In this document: positions 54,593-64,000 of the stretch, piece after piece
Layout of the letters: every line of letters starts with the position of its first letter
How positions within the stretch are numbered: position 1 is the stretch's first letter
Origin: Aphelocoma coerulescens
Taxonomy: Eukaryota > Chordata > Aves > Passeriformes > Corvidae
Assembly (NCBI RefSeq): GCF_041296385.1
Contig: NC_091022.1
Span: forward strand, 21,037,967 to 21,101,966
Length of the DNA stretch: 64,000 nt
Direction of reading: 5' to 3'
Translations under genes and position numbers: made by a program
The notes under the pieces: generated by a model
What the model was told of the DNA's origin: nothing
The model's database searches: none
What the model saw: only the letters and a program-made list of their open reading frames with translations

Positions 54593-55378
54593 GAATGGAC
54601 TCCAGCAAATGCAAGAAACACACATTATAGCCAAGAGCTGAATGATCATTTCAAAATGATGAGATCTGCCTTGTCTTTGTTGACTTTTAAATTTGACTCT
54701 TAAGAGGGTAATTCCTGTGACAGCATTGCACAGGAATGAAATAGCAAGGGCCAGGAACCCAAGGCAAGAAAAAAGTAAGAGATAAAATCTGTCTTCCCAG
54801 TCCTCAACATGTTCTGTTTTATAGAAGCACCAGGTCCTCGATGCTTGAATTTGGTAGGCTCTAAACCTAAGAATAGGTAGCAAAGCTATAAGAACAGCAA
54901 ACAGACATACCATAGTCAACATCATTTTCACATGTCTAGAAGTCATTTTTGTAGAGTGAAATATTGGCTTAGTGACTCCAATGCACCGTTCAACAGCCAT
55001 CACACTGCCCAGGAAGAGCGGGCACAAACCAAAGAAAACCATGCAGATGCCAAAAACACTGCAAAGAATGTTGGACTGGTTAAATCGAATCCAGTCTTTA
55101 TCTGATGCATACACAAACACTGCAATGGCTCCATTGATGAGGTGACCAAAGAGATCTGTGACAACCAAACCACTGGCAAGGAGCAAAAAGGAAGCTTTTG
55201 ATTTCTGTCTGAATCTCTGGTATGCCTTCATGAGAATTACTATTGCAAGACTGTTGGACAAAATTCCCACCGTCATGAAGATTATTGAAAAGAAAACTGA
55301 AATCTTTTTCTCCGTGGGGCACGTTGTGTTTTTCAAGACTCCAAATCCAGCCAGCCCTTGTGATTTTGAACTGTTCAT
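54590..55378 (-). CDS. PTGFR: PTGFR first coding exon: FP prostanoid receptor, residues 1-263
   Basis: This exon encodes the N-terminal 263 residues of the prostaglandin F2-alpha receptor, a plasma-membrane class A GPCR. In vertebrates it couples through Gq/11 to phospholipase C and calcium release, and it drives smooth-muscle contraction, including at egg laying and luteolysis. The identification rests on recognising the family sequence. Visible features are N-glycosylation sequons at N2 and N17, TM1 about 28-50 with GILSN, TM2 about 64-91, TM3 about 106-130, and ERC (130-132) in place of DRY. Further on come TM4 about 150-170, the prostanoid ECL2 motif TWCF (182-185), TM5 about 198-226 and TM6 from about 244 with CWSPF at 258-262. 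C106 and C184 should form the TM3-ECL2 disulphide. The ATG at 55378 was chosen because an in-frame TGA lies upstream at 55414-55412, A is at -3, and MNSSK matches the mammalian N-terminus. The open frame continues to TAA at 54578, but that tail is intronic. Confidence 0.97.
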
Positions 55379-55437
55379 GATTAGGAAAGGAGACGCAGCC
55401 CTCAAAGCATTTCAGCAGTCTTGCAATCAAAAGGCAT
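55379..55437 (-). other. PTGFR: PTGFR 5' UTR part of coding exon 1 and its upstream splice acceptor
   Basis: Upstream of the ATG the minus strand reads through 59 nt to a good acceptor, a T-rich tract followed by AATATTGCAG (AG at 55439-55438). An in-frame TGA sits at 55414-55412. A short upstream ATG at 55410 is followed at once by TGA, giving a two-codon uORF (ATG CTT TGA). Mammalian PTGFR also starts translation in its second exon, which fits an untranslated first exon further upstream. The acceptor position is inferred from sequence only. Confidence 0.7.
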
Positions 55438-56333
55438 CTGCAATATTAAAAACAAATATACATAATGCTGTAAAAGGCATACCACTGTTCAAATGGCATT
55501 TGAAGCAGAAATTCCACAATATTAGTACAAATCTAATTTTCTGGTCTTCTGAGTAATATGATATGGCATCACATTTTAAGCCCATCACTCACAGGGTAAA
55601 ACAATTATCTGCATGCATTACACAATGCAAACATAGCCTACAGGAAATTTAGAGTCTCTGCATGGATAATATATACAAAATAATGTATAAAATACATAAT
55701 GGTTATGTACATATAGTAACAGAAACAATACAAACAATTCTGGTGGTTAAACTACGCTAAACGTTTTTGCAACAAACTCCTAGAATGACAGTATTTAATC
55801 AGCCCATCTACAGTCAAAAGTGAAATACTGAAACTGAAGCATTTAGAGATCATAATCACACTCCATTTTAAAACATTTATTCTCAAAACAATGCCTTAGC
55901 ATCTTCTAAACAATTCTTCTCCCACAACTTCATGTTTCAAAGCTTTAACCTAACCAGCACTGAAGCCTTCAACTTCCCAGCGCCCTCGCTGAAGCACAAA
56001 CTTTGTTTTTAGATGCGCCATAATTCAGAAACCAATTCCTCGAGTTACTTTACAGCTTATCTCCCATCTCTACTCCAAGGACATTCCTAATAGCAAAACC
56101 TTCCCAGGCAGGAAAACGAAAAAAAGAAAAAAAAAAAAGGTAGGGAAAAAAAAAAAGGCAGGCGTTAATAAGCCGTGTTACGAACGGCCGCTGAAGCCTC
56201 TCGGTTCCTGAGCTACATCGGGAACGGGGCACGCCGGAGCCAGAGGCACCTCTACCGTGCGGGAGCGCTCAACGGAGCGCGGCCGGCCAAGTCCTCAGAC
56301 GGAGCCGCGCACCGCAACCTCCCTGCCGCAGGC

Positions 56334-56459
56334 GGGCACACGCAGGTGGGCACAGACAGACGGGCACAGACAGACGGGCACACGTAGGTGGGCACAGGCA
56401 GGTGGGCACAGACAGACGGGCACACGTAGGTGGGCACAGGCAGGCGGGCACAGGCAGGT
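56334..56459 (+). repeat. 14-bp minisatellite, nine units, in the CpG island
   Basis: There are nine consecutive 14-bp units of the form GGGCACASGYAGRY at 56334, 56348, 56362, 56376, 56390, 56404, 56418, 56432 and 56446. Variant units include GGGCACAGACAGAC, GGGCACACGTAGGT and GGGCACAGGCAGGT. The variants recur in a higher order: units 2 and 3 are identical, and units 4-5 resemble 7-8. CAGGTG E-boxes occur at 56343, 56399 and 56455. The period is not a multiple of three, so the repetitive peptides in all frames are artefacts. Confidence 0.95.
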
Positions 56460-56757
56460 GAGCAGCCCCGGTGCCGGGGGAGCGGCGCCCCTCTCGCCCT
56501 TAAGCGCTGCCCCCGCCGGGGGCGGGGCGAGCCCGGCTCGCCGGGCACAAGTGCCACGCTCCCCACCGGCCCGGGCCAGCCCCACCGCGCCACCGCTCCT
56601 TCCCTACCCCGGTCTCGGTGTCCGTCCCGGCCCCGCCGCCGCTCCCGTCCGCTTCGCCCCGCGGGGCCGGAGAGAGGCGCAGCGCGGGGCTCCGCCGGCC
56701 GCCACCGCTGCCAGCCCCACTCCCGCCGGCACCGCCCGCGCCCGCCCTCCCTCCGCC

Positions 56758-56802
56758 TTCCCGCCCGGCCTCCCGTCCCCCCTCCCCGCCCGCCGCCCCC
56801 GG
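56758..56802 (-). promoter_or_regulatory. Potential G-quadruplex cluster in the PTGFR promoter island
   Basis: The plus strand has at least seven C-tracts of three or more within 45 bp, so the minus strand (the PTGFR sense strand) has a dense run of G-tracts with 1-5-nt loops. This satisfies the usual G-quadruplex pattern. If the first-exon donor is at 56902, it would sit at the start of intron 1 in the RNA. Any function is inferred. Confidence 0.6.
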
Positions 56803-56897
56803 CACGCAGTCCTGCTCCGTCCCGGGAGCCGGGCAGCGGCACTGCCTGCCCGTGTCGGCGCCAGGGCCGCGGTTCCGATGCCCCGGGACGCGGCACG

Positions 56898-56905
56898 CTC
56901 ACCTC
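56898..56905 (-). other. PTGFR: Candidate splice donor of untranslated PTGFR exon 1
   Basis: On the minus strand the sequence is GAG|GTGAGCG with GT at 56902-56901. It lies inside the CpG island with the island edge about 170 bp upstream, a natural place for a short first exon of roughly 57080-56903. It is the best donor I could find on this strand in the island, but no transcript evidence is available. Confidence 0.4.
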
Positions 56906-57080
56906 GCCCCGCTGTCCCGGGAGGCGCAGCCCCTGCGCTCGGCTTTACCCCCGTGGGAGCAGGAGCGCTGCGGGAGCGCGGAGCGGCCGCCCCGCTCTGC
57001 CGAGGTGCGGCGGTGTCTCCAGAAAGGACAGCCAGGCTGCCGTGTCACATCACATCACAGCGACGGGCGGCAGGGCCACC

Positions 57081-60000
57081 CCACCCAGGCAGGGCGAGTT
57101 CGTGCCCACCAGGCTGCAGCCAAGAGGCCACATCTGTCTTCAGCCACAGCTTCACCTCTTCTTCACTTCCCACGTGCTTCTTCCCAGCTACGCACTTCTG
57201 CAGAACGCAGGGAGCTCGGGAAGGGGTAGCCCCAGGAATACTGTCAGGGATGCAGCTGGGCACATCATTAGACACACAGCCCCTTGCACCTACCTCCCTG
57301 ATCAAGCAGAGCTAATAGTGCTCTACTTGGAGCATTTCTCCACTGAAGAAATACAATGAGAATACATCCAAATAAGGCATTAATGATATGACAGATAAGT
57401 CTGGATATTCAAAGCTTCTTTTTTTCCCATCATGCACTCAAGCCGTTACAACTTGAAGTTATATAGATGACTTTTAAGTCCTTTCATCCATCAATGTCCA
57501 GGACTGCCAAACGGGCCTGAATGGGAACTTTTATTAAGAACTCTTACAATAGAAATAAGCCAAAATATAAAATCAACATCAAATTATAAAACGAAACTGT
57601 TAAATATTATGGAATTTGTCACGGGCTACAATGATGAAGAACTTAAACTTGTTTCCATTGGCATACAGCCTTGAGCTGTACCACTCCTGGCACCACAAAA
57701 CAATTACTTAAAAATTAAAATTTTCAAATATACTACAGTTTTTGCTTACCTTCATATCTTGGATACTATGGGTACAAATTTCCTCTCTCTAATCCACCAG
57801 TGAGGAAATACAGGCCAGCTAAATCTATTTCTTCAAATAGTATTTAAAGTCACTTGCATAAACAGTCAAAAGCACCACATGATGGCCTTCTTCAAAATGC
57901 TTGTCAGATTTTGGCATTTTATCATACAGTGAGCAAAAATGCTCAATGTGGTCTGATTGGGACCTATAAATTCCCATAAGTTCTTTTTTAAGACAACAGT
58001 AAAACATAAAAACATTTCAAAATACATTATTGCCTGTTAAAGTTCAGAGAACGAGAGTTTATTTTATGTTCCCCTGACCAGAAATGGAGATCTCAAACTA
58101 CAAACAGCTTGCTCCATGCCCTTCTTCCCTAGCCAGGTTTCCTCACCCAAAGATCCTGAAAAGGGGAGAAATTTTGCTTGAAAAGAAGCAATGGAGTTGA
58201 TATTTCAAGACTGCAGTGTGGGTGGTAAAAGCTAAGACAGCATTATCAGGTAGATCAAGATGAAGGAAAGAACAGAAAAACCTCAAGACAGCTGTTTCAG
58301 TGTGCTTGTAAAACTGTAGTTAGGGAAAGGAAGGGAAAGGCAGGCTTGTAGAGTGCATCCTGAGTAAAGCAGCAGTCTGCCAAAAGGAGGGAGAGTGGCA
58401 TTTCAGCTGCTGCAAGGACAGAGAAAAAAGGCAAGAAATAGCGTTAGGAAAGTAAATGTAAGCTTCCATCTCGCTTTTCAGACGAGAGGTATTGGAGAGT
58501 GCTCGTGCACCTGTACAGCTCAAAGAGCACAAAGAGCCACATCCCAGTTTTGTGCTGTGAGCAACGCAGCAGCTTGTATGCATCAGCATAAGCAGGACTG
58601 GTATGCCTGGGGCTCAGCCCTCTACACATTTGTGTGCTCCTGGTACAAGAATAACTTAAATAATGCCTTCTCTGGAATGGGGTGGGTTTGTATGTGGGAT
58701 TATGGCTAAGTAGGATGGAGATTTCAGAAGGTGTTGGAGGGGTGAAAACTGGCAGTGACACCAGCAGAAGTAAGATTTTCATACTGACCAATGGTCAGCT
58801 CCTTTCATTTCCTATTACTGGTGAAAACAAAAGGAGTGGCCAAAATTGTCCCATCGCAGCCTCTGCTGTGGGTCCTGAATGGGCAGCCACTGCTTTCTTA
58901 GGGGGGAGCAGTCTTTTCACAGGTCAAAACCTGGGCGAGAGCTGTGGGAAAGGAAAGGATTAATGTCCTCTTCCATAGGGCAGTGGCTCTTCTTTTCATC
59001 AACAGTTTGACAGTCAACCATTATGGAGCTGGGTTTGATTGAGCTCATTTTCATGTCTGAGAAGAAAATCTGTAGGTGCAGGAGCCACAGTGGAATGTTT
59101 AGTTCTAAAGCCTTTGTTGCTCTGGTTGTTCAAAGACTGCAAAAGACTGAAGAACTGAGGTGGTGCGTTGGCTTAGCTTACTGACTTCAGCAGTTCTTAA
59201 TGTGTTGGGCTGCTTGTGTTTGTTGCAAAATCCCTGACTCCCAGATACTCCAAGAATCAGGAAGATAAATACTCTTTTTGCTACAAGTATCAACCAGCAT
59301 TCCCTGCTCACGTTCAATAGGTTTAAATTCAAGAGCAATATTTTAATATACAGAGAGAGAAAGAGATACAGAGATAAAAAGACATCTCATCCTTTGACAA
59401 TTGGAGTTCACCCATTGGTTACCAAACAGTGGAAAGAAAATGAAAAAAAAAACTTCTGGGTGGAGAGGCATGTTGCCGGTTGCCAAATGAAGTGTACAGT
59501 AATCATATCCTCAAACCCTTCTGTTACAAATCCAGGAACATACTCAAATATTGCACTAACTTTTTGCTAAATACCAGCTCCAAACAACCTTGCTGTAAAT
59601 GAACAGGTAGGCATTTCAGCAGCAACAACAGAGTTGGTAGAATGCAAATAAAAACAATATCTCTTCCTCCTTTTTCATCCACTCAAATTTCTTGTGCAGC
59701 CTTCAGTGACAGTTACTAAATATGTTTATTGTATTCACAGTTCTTGCTGCAAAACATTGGAAACCTTTTCCTTTTTGTACATACCAACAGTAAGTGTCAT
59801 CTTTCCATTTAGTGAAATAGCAGTGATATAAAAGCCTCTATATTTCGGAGACAAAAGTAGTAAATCAAAATAGCTATAGAGGGAAATTATTAATATAGGA
59901 TCAGATCTGGGGTACCTCAGTCAAATAAAACTGTCAGTGAAAATCCATCTGTTGAATGCCATGTTGTTCAGCCCATAATTGTTGGAGACAAAAAAGACTT

Positions 60001-63000
60001 CTGAGGCCACAGGCACTGACAATGAATCCTACAGTACCTATTCCCATGGAGGGTTAGAGTTGCTGCCTTCCATTTCTTCAAAATTAGCAATCCTTCAGGA
60101 CTTCCTTCTTCTGTAGAATTAGTGTTATCCCTGCCTCCCCAAAGAGAAACTTCTGTCAAAGGTCCAACTATACAAGATGAATGTGCTATTCAAGTGAAGT
60201 AGCTGATATCCAGATGAACATACAAAAGGAGATTTAGAGTAGATGGGATTTACATCAGAAAGATATACATTTTTTGATCCATACATACCATTCAAAGTAT
60301 TATTTGGCTGAGAAAAAAAATTAAATTAGTGCAAATGATGAGTTTCAAAAAGTCAATAACCAGTGCTGAGAGGTTGAGCAGAGGTTTGCTCTGTTCTGAA
60401 GTAAGCAATCGTCAGCAGAAACACGGAGATGTAAAATTATAGTCTTGGAAAATCTGAGTCATTTGTTAAGAACTCCAGCATTACTAATTCTTCTTGTATT
60501 TTTAGTGGTGTTTTTTAGTATTCTCATTATGAAACAAGGAATTATTTCCATGTCTTTTTAAGGTTGTTAACTTGGTTTTACAGCAGATTTTCAAAGAGAC
60601 TGATTTTAAAATACATATAAGTGAAGGACAATTTGCAATCTCATTTCATTAAACAGTTAAGACTGATAAGGGCTTATTTTGCATTAGATATTAATTACAC
60701 CTCCTGTGTGGAAAATGCAATCAGAAAATTAGGTCAGTAATGTGGAAGGTGATCATGTACATAGTAAAATGGCAGTAAGTGCACAATAAAGGATGTCACA
60801 AATTCTTAGGTTTTTGAAGGCTCATCTAAATTAGCAAATAAAGCTTTCTTAAAAGCATTATGTGACTGTTGTGTATCCTCAAGGTCCTGGCTTGATAGTG
60901 TTAAGACAAAACAGTAAGTTCCTGCCCAAGCTAGGAAATAGATTTTGGAGGAACACATGCACAGTCATACTGGTGTGCAGTTAGATCGTGTAGGTATCTG
61001 AACAAGTAATGGAAGTCAGAATATGTCTCAAGATCTGGTCTCAGGATCCTGGGTTTGCTTGATTCTTGAGAAGGGTGGATAAAATACTTGCTGTATCTTG
61101 TCATATTCAAAATACACATTTTAAAATATGTTAAGACAATTCACCAAGTTAAAAAAAGTGTGGTTCAGCAGAATGCAGACAACTCAGCCATGGCTTTGTC
61201 ATTCCAATAACCACCACTCTGACCTTCATACCTCACCATGAAGCAGTAAAACAGTCACAAATTGTGGCTTATGTACTGCCTGAATTGGGACACTGGCCGG
61301 TGCAGCTAAAGGAGGAAATTCCTAGGTAGTTAAACATAAATAAAATGGTGTTTTGCAACAAGCCCCAGATCAGTTCAGGAGGTTAAAACCACCAACATGC
61401 CAGTAAGCATTCACTATCAGAGTGAAATAAAACCAAGAAAGGTCATCAGGAATCATAACAACAAACATGCATCTTTCTGCTGAGATTTCCACCTGCTGAT
61501 ATCTAACAAGGGACTGTTTGCTCTTACTGGAAGTACAGCTGTGAATAATGGCATTTTATTTTCTAAACATCTCTATCATCAAGGAAGTTAAATTCTTTGC
61601 TTCTTGATAATGAGACACAGCTCCTGGCAAATGAGGTAAGAGTTCCTGCATACAGAACAAAGAGGAATTATTCTCAATTTCCCTGGTGAGGTTTTGAGGT
61701 GGGAGAGGGGACACAGAGGTTTGCTATAATTTGTGACATTCATATTTGCATTGTAGTTCTTTTCAATAGAAAGAGCAAAGACAGATTTTCTGTTTTAATG
61801 TGATCTCACAAGAAGAGTCCAAGAATCCGTTCAGAGGCAATACTTTAACCAAGGAACTGATCATCAGATGGCTGATGGTGTTGATACGAAGCAAACAGAT
61901 TGTTTCTGAGATACCAGCAGACCTGCAAAGCAATTCCTTGATAGGCAAACCCAAAACTAAACTGCTAAACTGCTGAAACAGCTAAATTTGACTGAGTCAT
62001 CATTGCCAACTGTGTTAGCTCACATATCCATCATCCAGCTATCGAAGACACAGACAAAACTTCCAGATGGAAAAAAATTACTAAATGCAGAAATTTCCAG
62101 TCTAAGTCAGAATATTTGCAATCTTCCAGGATATTCAATACAACAACAACAAAAAAATTTGATTCTATGCTGCCTTATTCACATTTGTTCAGAGCAATGT
62201 TTACATAAGCATAAAAATTAAGATGCTGCATATTAGTCAAATGATTCCCTAATGGAGCATGACAACCAATGCTAAATATTAGCAGTGGCTACTGAAACCT
62301 TTCATTACCTCAGTTCATTGATTTGCATTTATTCCTGCTTAGAGATACACTTTCATCTTAATCACACTGTTACTCTAAAATTATCTGATTGCTACAAATA
62401 GTGACTAATTTGGCTGTGTCAGAAAGAACTGCAGGACAATAATTCCCCTTTTTCTTCATTTGCAAACCTTGTATATCTGGTACTTTCTTGAACTCTTTTT
62501 TTTCTGGTATGATGCTACAAGGCATACGTGGGAGATGATTAGGATCCTTCTGAGTGTGGTTTGATTCTTTTTTATGTGCAGTTTTATGCAATACTTTGTA
62601 CAAGTATAGCCCTTAGAAATGGGGGAAGAGGAATAGAGTAGTAGCAATGTGATTATGTAGCAGGTGTATCACTGAGGATGTTCTTCCTATAAACCTATGA
62701 ATTTGAAAACGTTCCCTTCAAGAATTTATAAGAAGTTTCATGTAGTAGCTCTGTATCCATCTATCTGACTAACGAATAGCAGATCAAACATTTTTTTAAC
62801 ATATTTTTTAAAGTTCCATTTCACATTTCAGAACCAAGGGTTGCCTCCTTTATGATTATATAAAGCATACATTTTTTGTACTACCATAGACACAAATTTT
62901 TAAAAGGCCAGAGGAGACATATATTGCCATTACTGACTGAATCTTGCCTGTTCAGGCTGGGACAATTTGTAGTAAGTGGGCTTAATCAGGAGTGGAAGTA

Positions 63001-63334
63001 CAGTTGTATGCATAACAATAAAAATGTAATTTTCTTTCATTTTAAATATATGGGACAAAATGTTCTCTTTTATGACTCAGCTCTTTAGTATTTGGAGACA
63101 CAAGAACAAACATCCTACAAAATGATACTAAATTAACTTCTTTTAACTTCATAGTATCTCTTTTTCTCTTCTTCCATTTTCCAGGATGGAGGCACTGCAA
63201 AAACAAGCCAGAAGAAGTCTTTCATCAAGTATTCTTTTCAATGAGTCTGCTCAAGTCAAATTAAATAAAGACATAATTTCCTTCAAATTGTCCTAACCTA
63301 TTGTATTTATTTACTCTTCAAACAATGGTTGATA
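57081..63334. other. PTGFR 5' flank and intergenic DNA, no gene seen
   Basis: The sequence returns to AT-rich composition outside the CpG island. Frames are short (at most 115 codons) and unrecognisable. In mammals the next gene on this side of PTGFR is GIPC2, but none of its exons is visible here. Confidence 0.65.
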
Positions 63335-63515
63335 CCCCAAGCTTGTCAATATTTAAGAGTCGTTTGGAAACATCAGTAAAAACATGCTTGAACTTGGTCA
63401 GTCCTGAAGTGATCAGGCAGTTTGACTAGATGATCACTTTATATCCCTTCCAGCTTCTATTCCATTCTCTTCTGTTCTATTGAAATATTCTATGCTATCC
63501 TATTCTAATATATCC
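63335..63515 (+). mobile_element. CR1-like 3' end fragment with ATTCT tail
   Basis: The sequence carries a diverged ACATGCTTGAACTTGGTCAG, CCTGAAGTGATCAGGCAGTT and GACTAGATGATCACTT, then CCCTTCCAGCTTCTATTCC. It ends in a degenerate run of TATTC/TATGC units (63460-63515). This is the pattern of an avian CR1 3' end and its microsatellite tail. The subfamily is not resolved, and the left edge is approximate. Confidence 0.75.
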
Positions 63516-64000
63516 TGCTATGCAGGAAGGTTCATTTGGTTTTCTGGTGTGTTTTTTTCCTCTGATTGTCCTCTTATCATTTTTCACATTTCAAAGTAAA
63601 ACTGCTTCAGTGTTGTTCTTTAAGTATATCATAAAATATAAATTCAAAGTCCATTAAAAAGCAGTAAGAAGATTTCAAGTAACATCACAAGGCTTTAGGC
63701 TACAAACAAAGTAAATGGCAGTTGCTTAGCAGAAAAAGCAGCCCCAGAATAGCCAGTGATTACATTTCAAATTAACAGTTCCCTCCCTGAGCAATGTCAC
63801 CACAGCTAGAGATTGCTAGGGTTGCAAAAATATGTGATTTCTCCAGATAAATAATAAAAAGTTATCTGAGTGTCTTATCATCTAAAAGTGAGGAGAAATA
63901 AATTTTTATGATATACCAAAGTAAACTAAAGGAACTTAGAGTAAGAAAACAGCTTAGGCAAGCAAATCTAATTTTAGAAAAAAGCTTCATGTTTTCACAA
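63516..64000. other. Intergenic DNA after the CR1-like fragment, nothing seen
   Basis: This is AT-rich sequence to the window edge without frames, repeats or signals that I can support. Confidence 0.6.

Larger units (their letters stand above)
55438..56902 (-). other. PTGFR: Probable PTGFR intron 1 (5' UTR intron)
   Basis: This lies between the 5' UTR acceptor at 55438 and the candidate first-exon donor at 56902. The acceptor-proximal half is AT-rich with two short A-runs (56128-56138 and 56146-56156). The distal half is the CpG island with the minisatellite and G-rich strand. The distal boundary is tentative because the first exon has not been located by homology. Confidence 0.45.
56160..57080. 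promoter_or_regulatory. CpG island at the 5' end of PTGFR
   Basis: This is an abrupt switch from about 35% GC to very GC- and CpG-rich sequence of about 0.9 kb. It is the only such island in the window. It sits 0.8-1.7 kb upstream of the first coding exon, where the TATA-less promoter and untranslated exon 1 of PTGFR are expected. A GC box (GGGGCGGGGC) lies at 56519-56528. I saw no TATA or CCAAT box placed to fix a start site. The long open frames here on both strands (up to 352 codons) are the usual stop-poor artefact of GC-rich DNA and are not called as genes. Confidence 0.85.

Noticed and set aside
55379..55405. N-terminal extension of PTGFR by nine residues starting at TTG (55405)
   Set aside because: The codon is TTG, not ATG. 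A TGA lies just upstream in frame, and the ATG at 55378 aligns with the known receptor N-terminus.
55158..55556. 132-codon plus-strand frame over the PTGFR first coding exon
   Set aside because: It is antisense shadow of the receptor coding sequence.
56252..57359. Long open frames of 200-352 codons on both strands of the CpG island
   Set aside because: They overlap in several frames on both strands, are made of Pro/Arg/Ala/Gly low-complexity peptide plus translated minisatellite, and resemble no family. Stop codons are simply rare in this GC-rich DNA.
1..64000. CRISPR arrays, prokaryotic operons or a novel defence-like system
   Set aside because: The window is vertebrate nuclear DNA. No regularly spaced repeats with unique spacers or gene clusters occur. 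The only regular array is the 14-bp minisatellite, which has no spacers.

Overview
This window looks like a piece of a bird chromosome. It is AT-rich. Its recognisable transposons are decayed 3' ends of CR1 LINEs, the dominant retroposon of birds and other reptiles. Its one confidently recognised gene is a vertebrate orthologue of PTGFR, the prostaglandin F2-alpha (FP) receptor. The repeats fit any bird. The sequence alone does not fix the species.

PTGFR lies on the minus strand and occupies roughly the middle and right of the window. A CpG-island promoter region (about 56160-57080) probably carries the untranslated first exon. The first coding exon (55378 down to 54590) encodes the N-terminus through most of TM6. 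A 16,045-bp intron (54589-38545) follows. The last coding exon (38544 down to 38239) encodes the third extracellular loop, TM7 and the cytoplasmic tail. A 3' UTR of about 1.8 kb ends near a strong poly(A) signal at 36493-36488. The joined coding sequence is 364 codons in phase 0 and keeps all expected prostanoid-receptor motifs.

The left part (1 to about 36450) is intergenic DNA downstream of PTGFR. It holds a CR1 fragment at 2262-3092, another at 32323-32505, microsatellites, a pair of 140-bp direct repeats (9666-9806 and 11752-11894), palindromes and a poly(A)-tailed sequence ending at 27267. No further gene was found there. The right part (57081-64000) is PTGFR 5' flank and intergenic DNA with one CR1-like fragment near 63335.

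The most interesting observation is local. The 3' splice-site region of the last PTGFR exon is tandemly duplicated with a 62-bp period, leaving two AG acceptors with no AG between them. The upstream one would end the protein after two codons, giving a receptor without TM7. Reading through the donor also ends the protein after three codons. A second feature worth checking is a 9-unit, 14-bp minisatellite inside the CpG island. I found no CRISPR, operon-like or otherwise novel multi-gene system, and the rest is ordinary vertebrate non-coding DNA.
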